A stretch of DNA of 64,000 bases, taken from NCBI GenBank assembly GCA_032622095.1, contig CP136063.1, positions 281,411,426 to 281,475,425 on the forward strand, given 5' to 3'. The notes beneath the pieces are model-generated. The model was not told the DNA's origin. It made no database searches and saw nothing but the letters and a program-made list of their open reading frames with translations. Positions 57,276 through 64,000 of this stretch are shown here, one piece after another. The number at the start of each line of letters is the position of its first letter. The stretch's first letter is position 1. The position numbers were made by a program, and so were the translations under genes. Origin of the DNA: Siphonodentalium dalli (lineage: Eukaryota; Mollusca; Scaphopoda; Gadilida; Siphonodentaliidae).

Positions 57276-57934
57276 AAATTTAAATTATGATTGTCTTTTC
57301 ACACATATATCTGTATTAATTGAGAATTTTTGTTATTTTTTTTGTTTGTGGTGATTTTATTGAATCGTGTTAATTAATCTCTTCGCCGTTGTATAAACAC
57401 GCGTATGTGATCCCTTTATGTCGTTGTATAAACGGACACGCGGTGCTAAATGGTCAGCGAATGGTGACAGGATGAATCCACTGAGTTTGATTTGTTACGA
57501 AAACATGTTAGTAAAAACACAACTTGCTTCCACTAATTCATGGTCCGTTGTATAAACACTCGTGTGTGATCCCTTTTTATTGTTTTCTAAACGGACATGC
57601 GATGATGAATGGTCAGTGATTGGTGATCAGGATGAATCCACTGAGTTTGATTTGTTATGAAAACATGTTAGTAAAAACACAACTGGTATATATTCAACTG
57701 ATTTATTGTTGACTGGCATAATTCCACAATATCTAACTGTGCTTCATGGCACAATCGACTCAACCATGTGGCGAAAAAGGGAAATCTACCATTCTAAGTA
57801 CTAGTCACCATACTCAACGAAGAGGCAGCTGATACACCAACACAGAGGTGTCTGATGTAAATTTGTTCCATATTGTTATCATATTTTTGTTATCTCTGTA
57901 TGAATGTTGTCATAATCTAAATTTATTTAAATAA
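57276..57934. repeat. Centre of the palindromic element with a ~160-bp duplication
   Basis: CGTTGTATAAACAC and GTTAGTAAAAACACAACT recur about 160 bases apart (57385/57546 and 57507/57666). No transposase or other gene is seen in the centre. Confidence 0.65.
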
Positions 57935-60058
57935 ACATAAAAAATAAAATTGTATATTTTAATTGAGGTCCGTATGAGCCAGGGTCCGTATAAGCCGGGG
58001 GTCCGTAAAAGCCAGGGTCCGTATCAGCCGGAGGTCCGTATGAGCCAGGGTCCGTATGAGCCAGGGTCCGTAAGAGCCAGGGTCCGTATCAGCCGGCATT
58101 CTACATAAACATCATCAAGATGGAGAACTCTCTGACATGACCTCTTTATTGATTAAAATACCCTTGAGTTATTGTAGAAAGCAATAGCCACCCAAGATAC
58201 ACATGTACAACCCACCCATTACCCAAGTCACTCCATATGTACATAAACACCACACACATGACAACATAGTAACCCACTTTATACGTACACCTGATCATGC
58301 AGCCATACTTGGTTATACCCGTACATACCACAAATGACGATACAGCCACGAGTCACCATGCATGCACACCAGGTATACACCTACACCCGACGCATGACCA
58401 AAAAGTCACTCTATTTATACATATTCACTACACTCACGATCATACAGTCACTCATTGTATACATCTTCACCTCACCATGGACCATACAGCCACTACATGT
58501 ATACCTATTCGCCATACACATGACCATAGAGTCAATCCAGGTATGCATATGCACAATACCAATGGTGAACCCTTCCAGATATACCAATACCCGCACATAC
58601 GACCACTCATAAGTTCTATACTTGCCACTCATAAGTTATATACACGCCATCCATGATCATACATCTACTCCCCATACACTACCAATGATAACACATCCAC
58701 AACATATATAAATATATGTCCCACCGTCACCAATAGGGGACTCCCTATATACCCACACATCATTCGTGACCATACAATAACTCCCTGTTTACCTATTATC
58801 CACATCTTGGTCATAGAGTAACTCCATGGCTGCCATCTTGGCTTCCACTCTGTATCCAGTTGACAAATTTGTATCATAGTGGGCCTGAATACCCACATGT
58901 CATGATGGTTCATCTCAGTTCCGTCTCAAAGTTCTGCCCATTTCTTTTTAATAATATGGCCATAATCACAAAAGAGATTCCTTGCAAAATTCCATACTGC
59001 AACTTTAAAATGAATTTGTCATGCCCCATACGGAACTGGAACAAATATAATAGAACGTATTCGTCAGTTAATTAACTAATACGTAAAATAACCAAGTGAG
59101 TCACAATTTGCTATCTTTTTTGGATAACACAGAGAATAATGTTCGGGATATGTTAACTTTTAACTTTTTACAAATTTGGTTGCCATTTTGGAAGCCATCT
59201 TGAGCATTTTAGTCTTTAAACACCACAGTGTGACACACTTAAGATAGACCAAAACAATAAACACATTTGATACCAAAGATAGTTGCATTTTACTTGAACA
59301 AATGGTCGAACCCTGAAAAGTTAATTTTTGCCAATATTTTTGTCAAGTTTGTGACAGAAAAATCCCATATTTCTGGTGATGTCAGTGGTGACAATAGTAA
59401 AAATGATTCATGGTGCATTAGGCATGTTAGTATGCAATGTATAGAATACAGATCAGCCAATTGTATACATCAATCACAACTTCTAAGCGATTGCAGGACA
59501 CCCTGGGGCAATATTTACCATTTTCCATATTTTGGCGGCCATTTTCGCAGCCATTTTGAGCCAAGGTAGGATTTTTGGTTTGCAGAGAGTTGGAATATTC
59601 ATTGGTAATGATATGCCTCACTTACATTACAATGTTCTTTTCATTTCTTGTTGAAATATGACTAGAATCCCAATTGTGATTTTTTGTAAAATGTTGTACC
59701 GCGTTCTGTAAAATCGAATTTTTGAGGGATCAGAAGGGGTTAGGACCCCAATAGTTGCACATTTAATTTCTCCAATGATCAGTTAATATACAAAACACTA
59801 AATAAAGTCGAATTACTCAACCAGTTCCAAACAGCATGAATTGATCTAGAAGATATTTGTGAAAAAATGTCATATTTTCAACTTCCGGCGGCCATTTTGG
59901 CGGCCATCATAGATAGTGAGTTTCAATTTTGGCCCAAAAAAGTGTCATTATGTCCTAGCTTCACGAAAATATATACATTTGTATACATTTTACAAGATTT
60001 TCCCGCGTTAATTTGCATAAAACTGGTCAAGGTCTGGTCTAAAAAACGGCGGCCATGA
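57935..60058 (-). repeat. Right arm of the palindromic element
   Basis: Reverse complement of 54485-57275, with the same order of blocks: 16-17-bp repeats (57966-58096), a shorter 45-65-bp minisatellite (58190-58860), and outer sequence to 60058. Its outer end abuts the 205-bp satellite in reverse orientation. Confidence 0.8.
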
Positions 60059-63000
60059 TGTCATCGTCCCGTCGATAAAAACACTACTTTTACCATCAGA
60101 AAACAAGTTCAAACTTCTATTTTACTATTTAGTATATATTAGACTAACATTTTCTGCAAAAATCCGTCACCCAAACATGAAAATGTGAACATAATGCTAG
60201 TTTTTCTGTTAACATTTTCGAAGATTTTCGTTCGGCGGAATGGAGATTTTTCAAGAATGCGGATGTCATCGTCCCGTCGATAAAAACACTACTTTTACCA
60301 TCAGAAAACAAGTTCAAACTTCTATTTTACTATTAAGTATATATTAGACTAACATTTTCTGCAAAAATTCGTCACCCAAACATGAAAATGTGAACATAAT
60401 GCTAGTTTTTCTGTTAAGATTTTCGAAGATTTTCGTTCGGCGGAATGCAGATTTTTCAAGAATGCGGATGTCATCGTCCCGTCGATAAAAACACTACTTT
60501 TACCATCAGAAAACAAGTTCAAACTTCTATTTCACTATTTAGTATATATTAGACTAACATTTTCTGCAAAAATCCGTCACCCAAACATGAAAATGTGAAC
60601 GAAATGGGAGTTTTTCTGTTAAGATTTTCGACGATTTTCGTTCGGCAGAATGGAGATTTTTCAAGAATGGAGGTGTCATCGTCCCGTGGATAAAAACACA
60701 ACTTTTACCATCAGAAAACAAGTTCAAACTTCTATTTTACTATTTAGTATATATTAGACTAACATTATCTGCAAAAATCCGTCACCCAAACATGAAAATG
60801 TGAACATAATGCTAGTTTTTCTGTTAAGATTTTCGAAGATTTTCGTTTGGCGGAATGCAGATTTTTCAAGAATGCGGATGTCATCGTCCCGTCGATAAAA
60901 ACACTACTTTTACCATCAGAAAACAAGTTCAAACTTCTATTTCACTATTTAGTATATATTAGACTAACATTTTCTGCAAAAATCCGTCACCCAAACATGA
61001 AAATGTGAACGAAATGGGAGTTTTTCTGTTAAGATTTTCGACGATTTTCGTTCGGCAGAATGGAGATTTTTCAAGAATGGAGGTGTCATCGTCCCGTGGA
61101 TAAAAACACAACTTTTACCATCAGAAAACAAGTTCAAACTTCTATTTTACTATTTAGTATATATTAGACTAACATTATCTGCAAAAATCCGTCACCCAAA
61201 CATGAAAATGTGAACATAATGCTAGTTTTTCTGTTAACATTTTCGAAGATTTTCGTTCGGCGGAATGGAGATTTTTCAAGAATGGAGGTGTCATCGTCCC
61301 GTCGATAAAAACACTACTTTTACCATCAGAAAACAAGTTCAAACTTCTATTTTACTATTTAGTATATATTAGACTAGCATTTTCGGCAATAATCCGTCAC
61401 CCAAACATGAAAATGTGAACATAATGCTAGTTTTTCTGTTAAGATTTTCGACGATTTTCGTTCGGCGGAATGCAGATTTTTCAAGAATGCGGATGTCATC
61501 GTCCCGTCGATAAAAACACTACTTTTACCATCAGAAAACAAGTTTAAAATATTTATTTTACTATTTAGTATATATTAGACTAGCATTTTCTGCAAAAATC
61601 CGTCACCCAAACATGAAAATGTGAACATAATGCTAGTTTTTCTGTTAAGATTTTCGAAGATTTTCGTTCGGCGGAATGGAGATTTTTCAAGAATGCGGAT
61701 GTCATCGTCCCGTCGATAAAAACACTACTTTTACCATCAGAAAACAAGTTCAATCTTCTATTTTACTATTAAGTAATTATTAGACTAACATTTTCTGCAA
61801 AAATCCGTCACCCAAACATGAAAATGTGAACATAATGCTAGTTTTTCTGTTAAGATTTTCGAAGATTTTCGTTCGGCGGAATGCAGATTTTTCAAGAATG
61901 CGGATGTCATCGTCCCGTCGTTAAAAACACTACTTTTACCATCAGAAAACAAGTTCAAACTTCTATTTCACTATTTAGTATATATTAGACTAACATTTTC
62001 TGCAAAAATCCGTCACCCAAACATGAAAATGTGAACGAAATGGGAGTTTTTCTGTTAAGATTTTCGACGATTTTCGTTCGGCGGAATGCAGATTTTTCAA
62101 GAATGCGGATGTCATCGTCCCGTCGTTAAAAACACTACTTTTACCATCAGAAAACAAGTTCAAACTTCTATTTCACTATTTAGTATATATTAGACTAACA
62201 TTTTCTGCAAAAATCCGTCACCCAAACATGAAAATGTGAACGAAATGGGAGTTTTTCTGTTAAGATTTTCGACGATTTTCGTTCGGCGGAATGGAGATTT
62301 TTCAAGAATGGAGGTGTCATCGTCCCGTGGATAAAAACACAACTTTTACCATCAGAAAACAAGTTCAAACTTCTATTTTACTATTTAGTATATATTAGAC
62401 TAACATTTGCTGCAAAAATCCGTCACCCAAACATGAAAATGTGAACATAATGCTAGTTTTTCTGTTAACATTTTCGAAGATTTTCGTTCGGCGGAATGGA
62501 GATTTTTCAAGAATGGAGGTGTCATCGTCCCGTCGATAAAAACACTACTTTTACCATCAGAAAACAAGTTCAAACTTCTATTTTACTATTTAGTATATAT
62601 TAGACTAACATTTGCTGCAAAAATCCGTCACCCAAACATGAAAATGTGAACATAATGCTAGTTTTTCTGTTAACATTTTCGAAGATTTTCGTTCGGCGGA
62701 ATGGAGATTTTTCAAGAATGGAGGTGTCATCGTCCCGTCGATAAAAACACTACTTTTACCATCAGAAAACAAGTTCAAACTTCTATTTTACTATTTAGTA
62801 TATATTAGACTAGCATTTTCTGCAAAAATCCGTCACCCAAACATGAAAATGTGAACATAATGCTAGTTTTTCTGTTAAGATTTTCGAAGATTTTCGTTCT
62901 GCGGAATGCAGATTTTTCAAGAATGGATGTGTCATCGTCCCGTCGATAAAAACACTACTTTTACCATCAGAAAACAAGTTCAAACTTCTATTTTACTATT

Positions 63001-64000
63001 TAGTATATATTAGACTAGCATTTTCGGCAATAATCCGTCACCCAAACATGAAAATGTGAACATAATGCTAGTTTTTTTGTTAAGATTTTCGACGATTTTC
63101 GTTCGGCGGAATGCAGATTTTTCAAGAATGCGGATGTCATCGTCCCGTCGATAAAAACACTACTTTTACCATCAGAAAACAAGTTCAAACTTTTATTTTA
63201 CTATTTAGTATATATTAGACTAGCATTTTCGGCAATAATCCGTCACCCAAACATGAAAATGTGAACATAATGCTAGTTTTTCTGTTAACATTTTCGAAGA
63301 TTTTCGTTCGGCGGAATGCAGATTTTTCAAGAATGGAGGTGTCATCGTCCCGTCGATAAAAACACTACTTTTATCAGCAGAAAACAAGTTCAAACTTCTA
63401 TTTTACTATTTAGTATATATTAGACTAGCATTTTCGGCAATAATCCGTCACCCAAACATGAAAATGTGAACATAATGTTAGTTTTTCTGTTAAGATTTTC
63501 GAAGATTTTCGTTCGGCGGAATGCAGATTTTTCAAGAATGCGGATGTCGACATCGTCCCGTCGATAAAAACACTACTTTTACCATCAGAAAACAAGTTCA
63601 AACTTCTATTTTACTATTTAGTATATATTAGACTAACATTTTCTGCAAAAATCCGTCACCCAAACATGAAAATGTGAACGAAATGGTAGTTTTTCTGTTA
63701 AGATTTTCGACGATTTTCGTTCGGCGGAATGGAGATTTTTCAAGAATGGAGGTGTCATCGTCCCGTGGATAAAAACACAACTTTTACCATCAGAAAACAA
63801 GTTCAAACTTCTATTTTACTATTTAGTATATATTAGACTAACATTTTCTGCAAAAATCCGTCACCCAAACATGAAAATGTGAACGAAATTCGAGTTTTTC
63901 TGTTAAGATTTTCGAAGATTTTCGTTCGGCGGAATGCAGATTTTTCAAGAATGGAGGTGTCATCGTCCCGTCGATAAAAACACTACTTTTATCAGCAGAA
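60059..64000 (-). repeat. 205-bp satellite, block 3, reverse orientation, runs off the window
   Basis: About 19 monomers, reading as the reverse complement of blocks 1 and 2 (CATCGTCCCGTCGATAAAAA every ~205 bases from 60062). Variant monomers with GTGGATAAAAACACAAC at 60685, 61095, 62325 and 63771 show local duplication of monomer groups. Not ended at 64000. Confidence 0.95.

Overview
The window is eukaryotic, AT-rich and dominated by repeats. It carries spliced-gene signals (acceptor and donor consensus, polyadenylation hexamers), a C-type lectin-like protein gene, degraded LINE, Ty3/Gypsy and MULE sequences, many foldback or MITE-like elements, two Helitron clusters and a very large 205-bp satellite. 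This fits a marine invertebrate, most likely a lophotrochozoan such as a mollusc, but the sequence alone does not fix the species. Nothing prokaryotic is present (no operons, no CRISPR, no convincing rRNA or functional tRNA).

Layout: 1.1-4.5 kb is a cluster of non-autonomous Helitrons joined head to tail at CTAG|TC borders and separated by (AT)n tracts. 6.0 kb holds a tRNA-like foldback. 7.4-12.6 kb is a long inverted repeat whose arms are built of ~365-bp tandem units and which encloses a decayed Ty3/Gypsy gag-protease fragment. 13-19 kb holds a minus-strand Helitron, a second long inverted repeat (13.96-15.0 / 18.5-19.0 kb) and an internal TA-type foldback MITE. 19.3-20.4 kb is the 3' part of a LINE ORF2, and 20.8-21.7 kb is a FLYWCH-MULE transposase relic.

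24.4-30.5 kb contains five elements, each carrying a pair of ~69-bp hairpins. Three of them are bounded by TTAA, and they lie around and inside the introns of a probable minus-strand host gene (exons near 27.3, 29.1 and 30.6 kb). A plus-strand C-type lectin-like gene lies at 31.9-32.6 kb. Downstream is a second lectin-exon fragment whose splice-donor region has become a 36-bp minisatellite.

The 205-bp satellite occupies 35.9-36.9 and 39.1-48.5 kb in one orientation (interrupted by a TIR element with a PHD-like relic) and 60.06-64 kb in the opposite orientation, where it runs off the window. The central block has higher-order structure of 15 and 10 monomers. Between the opposed satellite blocks lie a second Helitron cluster (48.5-50.4 kb), a 174-bp satellite (51.7-53.0 kb) and a ~5.6-kb palindromic element (54.5-60.06 kb).

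The most suggestive links are three. A 16-base string crosses a Helitron-to-Helitron junction and is also found in each well-preserved 205-bp monomer, which suggests that the satellite may be a head-to-tail array of a mini-Helitron. The paired hairpins show one flipped loop. A splice donor seems to have been amplified as a minisatellite. Only the lectin gene and the minus-strand split gene look like living host genes.
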